The notes beneath the pieces are model-generated. The model was not told the origin of the DNA and ran no database searches. It was given only the letters and a program-made list of their open reading frames with translations. This document shows positions 29,113-38,820 of a DNA stretch of 43,633 nucleotides, piece after piece. The number at the start of each line of letters is the position of its first letter. Within the stretch, counting starts at the first letter, position 1. A program made the translations under genes and the position numbers. This stretch comes from Bacteroidota bacterium. Its GTDB lineage: Bacteria; Bacteroidota; Rhodothermia; Rhodothermales; Rubricoccaceae. The stretch covers positions 1 through 43,633 of the forward strand of contig DUBD01000024.1 of assembly GCA_012960515.1 (NCBI GenBank), read 5' to 3'.

Positions 29113-31421
29113 GCACGCCGGACCGCTGGGCGACGCTCCAGACGCTTCTACTGGAGGCTCTCGATCTGGAGCCCGACGCGCGCCGCGCGTTCCTCGCCGA
29201 GCAGGACCCCGACTTCGCCGACGAACTGGCGGAGCTCCTCGCCGCCGCCGACGCCGTGCCAGAGTTCTTGGACACGCCCGCGCCGTGGGCGCTGGGCGGC
29301 GACGCTGACCACGACCTCGCCGGAGTCCAGGTAGGACCGTACCGGCTGGTCCGCGAGTTGGGCCGGGGCGGGCAGGGGCGCGTCTTCCTCGCCCGCCGCG
29401 AGGACATCGGCACGGAGGTGGCGCTCAAGCTCGTGCGCAGCGGCCTCGCGGCGCCGGAGCTGGTGCCGCGCTTCCTCGCCGAGCGCCGCGCCCTCGGCCG
29501 GTTGGAGCACCCGCACATCGCTCGGCTGCTGGATGCGGGCACCGCCGAAACGGGGCCCGCCGGGGAGCAGGCGCCGTTTTTCGTGATGGAGGCCGTGGAC
29601 GGCGTGCCCCTCACAGACTACGTCCGCACGCATAGGCTCCCCCTCGACGAACGCCTCCGGCTGTTTCTCCAGGTGTGCGACGCCGTCGCCTACGCGCATC
29701 GCCAGCTCGTCGTCCACCGGGACCTCAAGCCCACCAACATCCTCGTCTCGGACGACGGCGGCGAGGCGCGGGTCAAGCTCCTCGACTTCGGTATCGCGAA
29801 GCTCCTGGATGACGGCGCGGACGGTGAGACGCTCACGCGCACCGGCCTCCGCCTGATGACGCCCGAGTATGCGGCCCCGGAGCAGGTGCTCGGCCAGCCC
29901 ATCGCCGTCGCGGCGGACGTGTACGCGCTGGGCGTTCTGCTCTACGAGGTGCTAACCGGCGAGCGTCCGTACGACGTGTCGGGAGGCCTGCGCGACGTGG
30001 TGCGGGCCGTCTGCGATGAGATGCCCGCCCCACCGTCCTCGCGAGGTGACCGCGCACTCCGCGGCGACCTCGACACGATCGTGCTCCGGGCGCTCGCCAA
30101 GGCTCCCGAAGACCGCTACGCCACCGCCGAGGCCCTCGCGAGCGACCTCCGGCGGTACCAGTCGGGCTTGCCCGTGCAGGCGCGGCGCCAGACGCTGGGC
30201 TACCAGGCCGCGCGGTTCCTGCGCCGCCACGCGCTGGCTACGGTCGCGGCCATGCTCGGCGTGCTCCTGCTCATGGGATTTGGCGTTCGAGAGCGGTCGC
30301 TCCGGGTGGAGGCCGAGCGCGCGCGCGTCGAAGCACAGGCCACCGCCGATCTCCTGACGACCATGTTCGACGGGTTCACGGACGCCCAGAGCTCGGAGGA
30401 GCGCGTGGACACGATGCGGACGACGGCGCTTCTGGACCGGGCTGCCGCCCACCTCGCCGCGAGCCCGCACGAGGAGCCCACGCTCCACGCCACGCTGACG
30501 TTTCACCTTGGACGGATCTACGCAGGCCTCGACCTGTTAGACCGCGCGGCCCGCCAGTACGCCGCCGCCGCCGAGGCCACGCCGCACTCTGAGCCTGCCC
30601 TCCGGGCGGACGTGTGGTACCACGTCGCCATCAATGCGAGGGCACAAGGTGGATGTGAAGAGGCGCTGGAGGCCTTCAGAGAGGTGGTTCGATTGCAACG
30701 AGAGCAGGTGCGGAGCGCACGCGGTCTCGCCGCGGCGCTTGAGGGGCGGAGCGGGGCGTTGGCCTGCCTCGACCGGTACGACGAAGCCATCGCCGACAGC
30801 CGCGAGGCCCAGCAGCTCCAGGCCGCATTCGGCGAACCCGACGGATACGTCCTCCACAACTTCGCCGACGTGCTCAGAAGGGCCGGGCGGTCCGGTGAAG
30901 CCGTGGAGACCATGCGCCAGTCTCTCGCCATCGCCGAGGCCGATCACCCGGCGGGCCATCCGGTTCCCGTGGCTCGCCAGCTGTACCTGGCCCTCCTTCT
31001 CGAGGGGGGCGGGCGCGAGGCCGAGGCGGAGGCGCTCGTACGCCGTGCCTACTTCGCCTCCCGTGGCCGCAATGGCCCCCACCACGGACGGACGTTCGAC
31101 GCGCAGAGCAGGCTGATCCACTTGCTCCTGGATCCGGACCGTGCCGACTCCAGACGTCTGTCCGAGGCCGAGTCTCTCGCGATCGCCCTGAGCCAGAATG
31201 CGGCCGCCCTTCCCCCATCCGACGCCGCCCCCCGGGTACACGCCGCTCAGCGATTGGCCGAGGTCCACGCCAGAGTCGGCCGCCTGGGGGAGGCCAAGCG
31301 ATCCGCGCGTGAGGCCGTCCGTCTTGCGCAGGCCCTCCCCGCGTGGGAGTCCCACCTTCTCGAAGGAGCCAGCGCCACGCTCGCCGCCGTCTCCCAGGAA
31401 CGGTCGGCGGAACTCGACTGA
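29109..31421 (+). CDS. Serine/threonine protein kinase with TPR repeats
   Basis: YRLVRELGRGGQGRVFLARR; VVHRDLKPTNILV; KLLDFGIAKLL; 4-nt GTGA overlap with the ECF gene. Confidence 0.95.
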   Translation: MSTPDRWATLQTLLLEALDLEPDARRAFLAEQDPDFADELAELLAAADAVPEFLDTPAPWALGGDADHDLAGVQVGPYRLVRELGRGGQGRVFLARREDIGTEVALKLVRSGLAAPELVPRFLAERRALGRLEHPHIARLLDAGTAETGPAGEQAPFFVMEAVDGVPLTDYVRTHRLPLDERLRLFLQVCDAVAYAHRQLVVHRDLKPTNILVSDDGGEARVKLLDFGIAKLLDDGADGETLTRTGLRLMTPEYAAPEQVLGQPIAVAADVYALGVLLYEVLTGERPYDVSGGLRDVVRAVCDEMPAPPSSRGDRALRGDLDTIVLRALAKAPEDRYATAEALASDLRRYQSGLPVQARRQTLGYQAARFLRRHALATVAAMLGVLLLMGFGVRERSLRVEAERARVEAQATADLLTTMFDGFTDAQSSEERVDTMRTTALLDRAAAHLAASPHEEPTLHATLTFHLGRIYAGLDLLDRAARQYAAAAEATPHSEPALRADVWYHVAINARAQGGCEEALEAFREVVRLQREQVRSARGLAAALEGRSGALACLDRYDEAIADSREAQQLQAAFGEPDGYVLHNFADVLRRAGRSGEAVETMRQSLAIAEADHPAGHPVPVARQLYLALLLEGGGREAEAEALVRRAYFASRGRNGPHHGRTFDAQSRLIHLLLDPDRADSRRLSEAESLAIALSQNAAALPPSDAAPRVHAAQRLAEVHARVGRLGEAKRSAREAVRLAQALPAWESHLLEGASATLAAVSQERSAELD

Positions 31422-31439
31422 CCCGAGCGCCCCGCTGAA

Positions 31440-31473
31440 CTGGCGGTTCCTCTCGCCGGGCGCCACCGCCAGC
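31440..31473. repeat. Inverted-pair hairpin CTGGCGG...CCGCCAG downstream of the kinase
   Basis: Arms 31440-31446 and 31466-31473. Confidence 0.7.
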
Positions 31474-31571
31474 GCGGCGAGACTCTCGGACGCTTGACGA
31501 ACGGCCTGCGTGGAGAGGCGTACCCTGTTCCTGCACGACCCCAACCACCTCGGCCCCACGGCCGCCCCGCC

Positions 31572-32867
31572 ATGGATCACAAGGAAGGACAGTACAAGGT
31601 CGCCAACCTCGCGCTCGCCGAGGACGGCCGCAAGCGGATCGAGTGGGCCGAGAGCCGGATGCCGGTCCTCATGCGCCTCCGAGAGGAGTACAGCCAGAGC
31701 CAGCCCTTCGCCGGCTACAAGATCACCGGCTGCCTCCACGTCACGAAGGAGACCGCCGTGCTCATCGAGACGCTGAAGGCGTGCGGCGCCGAGGTGGCGT
31801 GGAGCGGCTGCAACCCGCTCTCCACCAACGACTCCGTGGCCGCCGCCCTCGCGCTCGGCCCCAACGGCGACGGGGACGGCGTGGAGATCTACGCGTGGTA
31901 CGGCCAGGACACCGAGGACTTCTACTGGTGCATCGACCGGACGATCGACAAGACGCCGGACACCACCCTGGACGACGGCGCCGACCTCATCTTCCGCGTC
32001 CACTCCGCCTTCCCGGAGAAGACCAAGGACATCATCGGCGGCAGCGAGGAGACCACGACCGGCGTCCACCGCCTCCGCGCGATGGCGGACGACGGTAAGT
32101 TGGGCTACCCCGTCTACGCCGTCAACGACGCCGAGACGAAGTGGGACTTCGACAACGTCTACGGGACGGGTCAGTCCACGCTGGACGGCATCCTCCGCGC
32201 CTCGTCCGTGCTGATCGCGGGCAAGAACTTCGTCGTCGCCGGCTACGGCCACTGCGGCCGCGGCGTCGCGATGCGCGCGAAGGGCATGGGCGCCAACGTC
32301 ATCGTCACCGAGGTCAAGCCGACGGCCGCCCTCAAGGCCACGCTGGACGGCATGCGCGTGATGCCGATGGCGGAGGCCGCCAAGGTGGGCGACATCTTCG
32401 TGACCGCGACCGGCATGAAGGACGTCATCCGCGGCGACCACTTCGTCAACATGAAGGAGGGCGCCATCGTGTGCAACACGGGCCACTACGACGTGGAGCT
32501 CAACCTCGCCGAGCTGGCGGAGCTTTCCACGGACGCCCGCATGATCCGCGACGACAACCGCGAGTACACGCTGGAGAACGGCAAGAAGATCTACGTCCTC
32601 GCGGACGGCCGCCTCGTGAACCTCGCCGCCGCGGAGGGCCACCCCTCCGAGGTCATGGACATGAGCTTCGCGAACCAGCTCCAGGCCCACCTCGCGCTCA
32701 TCCGCGCGAAGGAGGCCGGCGAGACCCTGGAGAACACGGTCATGGACCTCCCCGAGGAGCTCGACCAGGAGATCGCCGGGATCAAGCTGGAGACGATGGG
32801 CCTCGCCATCGACTCGCTGACGGACGAGCAGGTGGTCTACGCCACCGACTACTCCGCCGGCACCTGA
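31572..32867 (+). CDS. ahcY: Adenosylhomocysteinase
   Basis: VLMRLREEYSQSQPFAGYKITGCLHVTKETAVLIETL; VVAGYGHCGRGVAMRAKGMGANVIVTEV; NTGHYDVELN. Confidence 0.97.
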   Translation: MDHKEGQYKVANLALAEDGRKRIEWAESRMPVLMRLREEYSQSQPFAGYKITGCLHVTKETAVLIETLKACGAEVAWSGCNPLSTNDSVAAALALGPNGDGDGVEIYAWYGQDTEDFYWCIDRTIDKTPDTTLDDGADLIFRVHSAFPEKTKDIIGGSEETTTGVHRLRAMADDGKLGYPVYAVNDAETKWDFDNVYGTGQSTLDGILRASSVLIAGKNFVVAGYGHCGRGVAMRAKGMGANVIVTEVKPTAALKATLDGMRVMPMAEAAKVGDIFVTATGMKDVIRGDHFVNMKEGAIVCNTGHYDVELNLAELAELSTDARMIRDDNREYTLENGKKIYVLADGRLVNLAAAEGHPSEVMDMSFANQLQAHLALIRAKEAGETLENTVMDLPEELDQEIAGIKLETMGLAIDSLTDEQVVYATDYSAGT

Positions 32868-32870
32868 CCC

Positions 32871-32905
32871 GCTGGCGGCCGCGCTCGCCGAGTGCCGCCG
32901 CCAGC
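32871..32905. repeat. Inverted-pair hairpin GCTGGCGG...CCGCCAGC just after ahcY
   Basis: Arms 32871-32878 and 32898-32905. Confidence 0.8.
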
Positions 32906-32944
32906 CCGAACTGGGACGGCTACCGCCATAGCCGCCCAGAAAAG

Positions 32945-32990
32945 CGCGCCCGTTCCCCTTCTCAGGGAGCGGGCGCGCGCCTGTTTATTC
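32945..32990 (+). terminator. Rho-independent-like terminator downstream of ahcY
   Basis: GCGCGCCCGTTCCC-cttctca-GGGAGCGGGCGCGC (14-bp stem, one G-U) with A-tract before and gcctgtttatt after. Confidence 0.8.
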
Positions 32991-33073
32991 TGGGCCTCGC
33001 GAGAATCTCCCGGCCCGTGAGGGCTCCCGCGCCCGGACCCGGTAGACGACTAGTGGACTCCCACCCCACCTCC

Positions 33074-33592
33074 ATGACCCGACTCCTCCTCTTCTCCCTC
33101 GCGCTCTCGCTCGCCGCCTGCGACACCGAAGCGCCCCCCTCATCCGCAAACGCCAGCACGCCCCTCGTCCTCGCCTCGCTGACGGCGAAGGGCGGCGAGC
33201 ACCCCGTCTCCGAGAACGCCAGCGTCGTTGTGGAAGGCGAGACGGTGATCCTCAAGGTGGACGGGCGCGAGATCGCGCTGAAGGCGGGCGAGGCCTACCT
33301 CCTCGGCCACGTCCTCACGGGTGCCGGCTACGAGGCCATTCCCGGCTCCGTGCGCGAGGACCTCCCGCCGCCGCGCCGCGGGGGCGACCGCTGCGAGCCC
33401 CCCTCCGAGGGCGAAGGGGTCACGGTCGTCGGCGGCGTGATGGCGACGAAGTGCCCGCCGCCGCCGCCGCCGCTCCGCCTCAAGGCGGGCGTGCTGCAGG
33501 AGCTCCTGGGCGGCTCCGCCGAAGCCATCCCCGCCCCGGCCGAGGCCGACTGGCAGCCGGTCCCCGGCGGCCTCGTAGCGCCGCTCCGCTAG
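33074..33592 (+). CDS. Putative lipoprotein
   Basis: MTRLLLFSLALSLAACDTE lipobox (LAAC); 172 aa. Confidence 0.8.
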   Translation: MTRLLLFSLALSLAACDTEAPPSSANASTPLVLASLTAKGGEHPVSENASVVVEGETVILKVDGREIALKAGEAYLLGHVLTGAGYEAIPGSVREDLPPPRRGGDRCEPPSEGEGVTVVGGVMATKCPPPPPPLRLKAGVLQELLGGSAEAIPAPAEADWQPVPGGLVAPLR

Positions 33593-33614
33593 AGGCTTTC
33601 GCCTCCCCTTCTCC

Positions 33615-33643
33615 GCGGGGTCTGGCCAGGTGCCAGGCCCCGC
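33615..33643. terminator. Hairpin between convergent lipoprotein and kinase genes
   Basis: GCGGGGTCTGG-ccaggtg-CCAGGCCCCGC, one G-U. Confidence 0.6.
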
Positions 33644-33650
33644 GTCTCGT

Positions 33651-36197
33651 TCATCCCCCCTCCAACGCCGCCCGCTGGCGGCGGACCTCGGCGGCCTCGG
33701 CAGAGCGCCCGAGCTCGTCCAGCACGTCCGCCAGCGTGCCGAGGATGCCGGGCCGGCTCGGGCTCTGCGGCGCCAGCCGCTCCGCGTCCGCCGCGACAGA
33801 GCGGAGCGCGCGCAGCCCCTCGCCCTCACGCCCGAGGCGCACGAGGGCGACCGCCCGGCGAGTCCGCGCGAGCAGCGTCCGGTCGTCGTCCTCGCCCAGG
33901 TCGTCCGCGAAGGCGCCCGCACCGGCATCGAGGAGCGGGAGCGCCTCGGCGGCGCGGTCCGTGTCCAGAAGGAGGCCGCCGAGCGCCACGCGCGTGTACT
34001 CCCGCCAGAGATGGTCGTCCTCCAGCGCGGACCGCTCGTACGCCGCGAGCGCCTGCCGGTAGAACGGCTCCGCCGTTGCGGGGTCGTCGTGGTGCAGGAC
34101 GGCGAGGGTGTAGAGGCTCTGCGCCGTGCGGTAGTCGCCTCGGCCGTAGGCGCGCTCGTAGACCGCCAGCGCGGCGCGGTGGAGGGAGTCCGCGCGGACG
34201 GCGTGGCCTCCGGCGCTCTCGGCCTCCGCGAAGTCGTAGAGCGCGTCTGCCGTGCGCGGGTCCGTCGGGCCGAAGGCGCGGCGGGCGAGTGCCGTCGCGC
34301 GGCGGTAGAGCGGGAGCGCGGCCTCCAGGCTGTCGCCGTCCGCCAGTTCGTTCGCGAGGCCGAGCAGGGCCGCCGTCTGCTGCGCCGGCTCCCTCGCGTT
34401 GCGGATCGCCTCGCGGTAGAGCGCCTTGGACGCGTCCGATTCGTACTGGCGGTAGTGGATCTCTGCGAGCGCGATCTGCGCCTCGGCGAGGTCGTTCGGC
34501 CGGCGGCCACCGCGGAGCAGCCGGACCGCCTCCTCCCCCGCCGCGATGCCCTCCTCGTAGCGCCGCTGTGCCGTGAGCGACTGCGCGAGCCACGTCAGCG
34601 GAATCGCCACGTCCGCATGATCCGCGCCCTGCGCGCGGCGGCGGACCTCCACGGCCTTCGCGAGGACGGAGTCCGCTGTGGGGAACTCGCCGAGGCTGAG
34701 CCCGAGCCGCCCGAGCCCTTCCAGCAGCGACGCCTGCACGAGCGGCTGGCGGTCCAGCGCGGCGGCCTGACGGAGCCCCGGCGCGAGGAGGTCGGCCGGT
34801 TTCATGTCGCCGCCTTCCAGCTCCACCGGGTCCACGGACTCGAACATCCCGAGCACGTACTCCAGCGTCGCGTTGGCGCGCGTGGCCTCGCGGGCCGTCT
34901 CGCGCGCCTGCCACAGCACCGCCGCGATCCCGCCCGCCAGCGCGAGCGTGAGCGCCACCGCCGCAGCCACGGCGCCTTTGTGCCGCCGGACGAACCGCGA
35001 GGCGCGGTACCCGAGGCTGTCGCCTCGCGCCTCCACCGGCCGGCCGTCCACGTAGCGCCGGAGATCGTCCGCCAGTTCGCCGGCCGTGGCGTACCGCCGC
35101 TCCGGCTCTTTGCGGAGCGCCTTGAGGATGATGGCGTCCAGGTCGCCGCGGAGGGCGCGCGAGGACGCCGACCATTGCTCGTGCGCGGACGAGGCCTCGC
35201 TCGGGGCCTCCACCGTGGCAACGGCGTCGCTGGGACGCGTCGGCGCCTGCTCGCGCACGATGCGGGCCACCTCCGCTGGGGCGTGGCTCGGGAACGCGTA
35301 CGGCCGCTTCCCGACGAGCAGTTCGTAGAGCATCACGCCGAGCGCGTACACGTCCGTCGCCGCGGTGATGGGCTCGCCTGCCACCTGCTCCGGCGCGGCG
35401 TAGGCCGGCGTCAGCGCGCCGCCCGTGCGCGTGAGGAGATCGTCGTCGTCCTCATCCAGCGCCTTCGCGATGCCGAAGTCCAGCAGCTTCACCCGCGGCG
35501 TGCCGGTCTCGTCCTCCGCCACGAACACGTTGCTCGGCTTCAGATCGCGGTGCACCACGAGGAGACGGTGCGCGTGGGCCACGGCGTCGCACGCGTCCAG
35601 CGCGAGCGCCAGCCGGTCGGCGAGTCCCAGCTGGCGGTCCTCGGCGTAGGTCGTGAGCGGCTCGCCGTCCACCCGCTCCATGATGAAGTAGGGGACGCCC
35701 TCGGGGCCGTCCGGGCCGGTCTCCGTCACGCCGCCGTCCAGCAGCCGCGCGATGCCGGGGTGGTCCAGCCGCGCGAGCAGCTTTCGCTCCCGCTCGAACC
35801 GGCGCACGGCCTCCTGCGAGTGGAGCCCCGCCCGCACCACCTTCAACGCGACCGTCTTTTCGAACGCTCCGTCGGTCCGCTCCGCCGCGTAGACCACGCC
35901 CATCCCGCCGCGGCCCAGCTCCCCCACCACGCGATACCCCTCGATGCCCACCGGCGGCGCACTGTCCAGGTCGAACACGGAGCCGAGGCCCTGGTCCAGG
36001 ATGGAGAGCGAGCGCTCGTCGAAGTCCAGCATGGCCTCCACAATGCGCCGCAACTCACCGTCCCCGCCGCACTCACGGTCGAGGAACGCCTCGCGGTCGG
36101 CGGGGGGAACGTCGTACGCCTCCGCGACGATGGCGAGGGAACGCCGTCGCCGCCGGACGTCCGCGCTGTCGGTGGGCTCCGGCGCGTCGGGGGGCAT
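33651..36197 (-). CDS. Serine/threonine protein kinase with TPR repeats
   Basis: YRVVGELGRGGMGVVYAAER; VVHRDLKPSNVFV; KLLDFGIAKAL; TPR-rich C-terminus; start set at MPPDAPEPTD. Confidence 0.94.
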   Translation of the reverse strand: MPPDAPEPTDSADVRRRRRSLAIVAEAYDVPPADREAFLDRECGGDGELRRIVEAMLDFDERSLSILDQGLGSVFDLDSAPPVGIEGYRVVGELGRGGMGVVYAAERTDGAFEKTVALKVVRAGLHSQEAVRRFERERKLLARLDHPGIARLLDGGVTETGPDGPEGVPYFIMERVDGEPLTTYAEDRQLGLADRLALALDACDAVAHAHRLLVVHRDLKPSNVFVAEDETGTPRVKLLDFGIAKALDEDDDDLLTRTGGALTPAYAAPEQVAGEPITAATDVYALGVMLYELLVGKRPYAFPSHAPAEVARIVREQAPTRPSDAVATVEAPSEASSAHEQWSASSRALRGDLDAIILKALRKEPERRYATAGELADDLRRYVDGRPVEARGDSLGYRASRFVRRHKGAVAAAVALTLALAGGIAAVLWQARETAREATRANATLEYVLGMFESVDPVELEGGDMKPADLLAPGLRQAAALDRQPLVQASLLEGLGRLGLSLGEFPTADSVLAKAVEVRRRAQGADHADVAIPLTWLAQSLTAQRRYEEGIAAGEEAVRLLRGGRRPNDLAEAQIALAEIHYRQYESDASKALYREAIRNAREPAQQTAALLGLANELADGDSLEAALPLYRRATALARRAFGPTDPRTADALYDFAEAESAGGHAVRADSLHRAALAVYERAYGRGDYRTAQSLYTLAVLHHDDPATAEPFYRQALAAYERSALEDDHLWREYTRVALGGLLLDTDRAAEALPLLDAGAGAFADDLGEDDDRTLLARTRRAVALVRLGREGEGLRALRSVAADAERLAPQSPSRPGILGTLADVLDELGRSAEAAEVRRQRAALEGG

Positions 36198-36399
36198 AGC
36201 AGGGAGGGTCGGCAGATGCAGTATCGCGCTGGAACGCAGCTCGTGCCCCCTCCCCCCTCTCGCCCCGACCGGAGACACCGCCAGCGTCACGCCCTACACA
36301 CTGATATTGCGAGGTTTACCGCATGTGAATCCGTTCTGCCCCCGGACCCTCCGGGATCTCGCTCGGTTAGACCCGCCTCCTGTTCATCCCCCTCTCTCC

Positions 36400-36885
36400 A
36401 TGAAGCGCTTTTTCTCCCTCTCCCTCGCGCTTGCCCTGGGCCTCACCGCGTGCGCGGAAGAGCCCGAGACCGACCCCGTCGTGGACGACGTGGACGCGGT
36501 CGCCGTGGACCCCGCTCCAGTGCCAGACACCATGGCCGCAGACACCATGGCTGCGGCCATGACGGCCCCAGAGGTCTCGCTCGACGGCACCCTTGAGGCC
36601 GCTGGCGACGACATCACGGCCATCCCAGTCGCCGGCGCGCTGGACAACATCAACGGTTGGATCGCCCGGCTCGACGGTGCCGAGTTCACCAACGCCGCCG
36701 AGATCCGCGAGGGCCTCATGACCCTCCGCGACCAGCTCCAGAACGACCCGCTCGACGGCGCCGCCATCGGCGAGACGCTGACGAACCTGGGCGACTGGAC
36801 CGCCGAATCGGCTCCGGACAACGACCAGATTCAGGCACTCGCGAGCGCGCTCCAGACGGGCGGCGCGAAGCTGACGGGCATGTAA
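36400..36885 (+). CDS. Putative lipoprotein
   Basis: MKRFFSLSLALALGLTACAEE lipobox; 161 aa. Confidence 0.8.
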   Translation: MKRFFSLSLALALGLTACAEEPETDPVVDDVDAVAVDPAPVPDTMAADTMAAAMTAPEVSLDGTLEAAGDDITAIPVAGALDNINGWIARLDGAEFTNAAEIREGLMTLRDQLQNDPLDGAAIGETLTNLGDWTAESAPDNDQIQALASALQTGGAKLTGM

Positions 36886-36907
36886 GCCCACCCGCGTCTC
36901 CGACGCC

Positions 36908-36941
36908 AGCGGGGCGGCTTCCTTCTGGGGGCCGCCCCGCT
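36908..36941 (+). terminator. Strong hairpin downstream of lipoprotein gene
   Basis: AGCGGGGCGGC-ttccttctgggg-GCCGCCCCGCT (11-bp perfect stem). Confidence 0.65.
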
Positions 36942-36955
36942 CCCGTTCCGTCTCG

Positions 36956-36974
36956 GCTGGCGGCGGCCGCCAGC
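36956..36974. repeat. Compact inverted pair GCTGGCGG-cgg-CCGCCAGC
   Basis: Perfect arms, 3-nt spacer. Confidence 0.85.
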
Positions 36975-37063
36975 GGCGCGAGGGCACCCCGAGACGTGCG
37001 CCGTTCATGCCGCCTCCACGCTCGCGCGGGTAGCTTCCGCGCCCCACTCAGACCCCCGCACGC

Positions 37064-37789
37064 ATGGGCCGCATGTTCGAGAAGCGCAAGCACACGATGT
37101 TCGCGCGCTACGACCGCATGGCGAAGCAGTTCTCCCGCATCGGGAAGGAGATCGTGATCGCCGTCAAGTCCGGAGGGCCGGACCCCGACATGAACCCCCT
37201 GCTCCGGCGGGCCATGCAGAACGCCAAGGGCGTCAACATGCCCAAGGACAAGGTGGAGGCCGCCATCAAGCGGGCCATGGGGAAGGACACCGCCAACTAC
37301 GACGAGGTGCTCTACGAGGGCTACGGCCCACACGGCGTGCCCATCCTCGTGGAGACGGCCACGGACAACGTGAACCGGACCGTCGCCAACCTCCGCGCGG
37401 TGTTCTCGCGAGGCGGCGGCAACCTCGGCAACTCCGGCTCCGTCGCCTTCCAGTTCACCAAGATGGGCGCCTTCCAGCTGGACCCCGCCACCGTCGGCGA
37501 CCGCGACGAGTTGGAGTTGGAGCTCATCGACGAGGGGCTGGAAGAGTTGGGCGAAGGCACGGCCGAGGACGGGCGCGACGTGCTCGTCGCGCGGTGCGCG
37601 TTCTCGGACTTCGGCCAGATGCAGAAAGCGCTGGAAGCGCGGGACATCGAGCCCATCGCGGCGACCGCCGAGTGGGTCCCCAGCACCACCACCGAACTAC
37701 CCGACGAGCAATCGGACGAGGTGCTGGAGCTCGTCGCCAAGCTGGAGGCCGACGAGGACGTGCAGACCGTCTTCCACAACCTGGCCTGA
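37064..37789 (+). CDS. yebC: YebC/PmpR family DNA-binding regulatory protein
   Basis: [83 protein letters not shown]. Confidence 0.95.
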   Translation: MGRMFEKRKHTMFARYDRMAKQFSRIGKEIVIAVKSGGPDPDMNPLLRRAMQNAKGVNMPKDKVEAAIKRAMGKDTANYDEVLYEGYGPHGVPILVETATDNVNRTVANLRAVFSRGGGNLGNSGSVAFQFTKMGAFQLDPATVGDRDELELELIDEGLEELGEGTAEDGRDVLVARCAFSDFGQMQKALEARDIEPIAATAEWVPSTTTELPDEQSDEVLELVAKLEADEDVQTVFHNLA

Positions 37790-37817
37790 GCCCGGACGGG
37801 CGGCCGCCCCGCGCGCG

Positions 37818-38681
37818 ATGTCCGCCCTCCCCCGCCCCGCCGTCCTCGCGCTGACGAGTCTGGTGATGGCCGCGTTCGCGGCCAACTCCGTGCTCGCCCG
37901 GCTGGCGCTCGTCGCGACCGAGACCGGCGCGGCCTCGTTCACCGCCCTCCGGCTCGTGGCCGGCGCGGCGATGCTCGCGCTCGTCCTCCGGCTGCGTCCG
38001 CCAGCGGGGCGAGCGGAGGGGCCGCGGGGCGACTGGGTCTCGGCGGCGGCGCTGTTCGCGTACGCGGCCGCCTTCTCCTTCGCGTACCTCTCCCTCGCGA
38101 CGGGCACGGGCGCGCTCCTCCTCTTCGGCGCCGTGCAGCTGACGATGATCGGCTGGGGACTGGTGCAAGGCGAGCGGATGGGCGTGGTGCGCTGGCTGGG
38201 CATCGCCCTCGCGATGGCGGGGCTCGTGGTGCTCGTCGCGCCTGGGGTGGAGGCGCCCCCGGCCGGAGCGGCGGCGCTCATGGCCCTCTCGGGCGCTGCC
38301 TGGGGCGTGTACTCGCTTCGGGGCCGAGGCGTGGGAGCTCCCGTCGCGGCGTCTGCGGGCAACTTCTGGCGGGCCGCAGTGTTCGGCCTCGGACTGCTCG
38401 GCGTGGCCGCGGTGTGGCCCGGCTTCGCGCCCCGCACCGATGGCGCGGGCGTGAGCTACGCCGTCCTCTCCGGCGCCGTCACCTCCGGGTTGGGCTACGT
38501 GCTGTGGTACCGCGTCCTCCCAGCCCTCCGCGCTGCCTCCGCCGCGACGGTCCAACTCAGCGTCCCCGTGCTGGCCGCGCTCGGAGGCGTGGCGTTCGTG
38601 GGCGAGGACGTGACGGTCCGCCTCCTGCTGGCGACGGCCGCGACGTTGGGCGGCATCGCGCTGGTGGTGCGAGCGCGATAG
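37818..38681 (+). CDS. EamA/DMT family transporter
   Basis: ~10 hydrophobic helices; SALPRPAVLALTSLVMAAFAANSVLARLAL; two EamA-like halves. Confidence 0.88.
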   Translation: MSALPRPAVLALTSLVMAAFAANSVLARLALVATETGAASFTALRLVAGAAMLALVLRLRPPAGRAEGPRGDWVSAAALFAYAAAFSFAYLSLATGTGALLLFGAVQLTMIGWGLVQGERMGVVRWLGIALAMAGLVVLVAPGVEAPPAGAAALMALSGAAWGVYSLRGRGVGAPVAASAGNFWRAAVFGLGLLGVAAVWPGFAPRTDGAGVSYAVLSGAVTSGLGYVLWYRVLPALRAASAATVQLSVPVLAALGGVAFVGEDVTVRLLLATAATLGGIALVVRAR

Positions 38682-38820
38682 GCGCGGAACCTGGCGGCGG
38701 GGCTCAGCGGTTTCCCCCTCTCCAGCAGCGGAGGAGCGGGCAATACCCTCTGCCTCGTACGTTGTAGCCCCTTCTCCTTTTCCACTCCAGGGTCTCCCGC
38801 CACCCCTGGCCCCGGCGGAC

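Noticed and set aside
30537-32690. 717-aa minus-strand ORF
   Set aside because: Antisense to the kinase and ahcY; composition consistent with reverse-strand artefact.
33458-33480. (CCG)n run in lipoprotein gene
   Set aside because: Encodes a Pro run; common in high-GC genomes.
36525-36560. GACACCATGGC(C/T)GC(A/G) two-copy repeat in lipoprotein gene
   Set aside because: In-frame 15-bp duplication (DTMAA DTMAA); ordinary low-complexity coding repeat.
33630-36596. 988-aa plus-strand ORF
   Set aside because: Antisense to the kinase gene 33651-36197.
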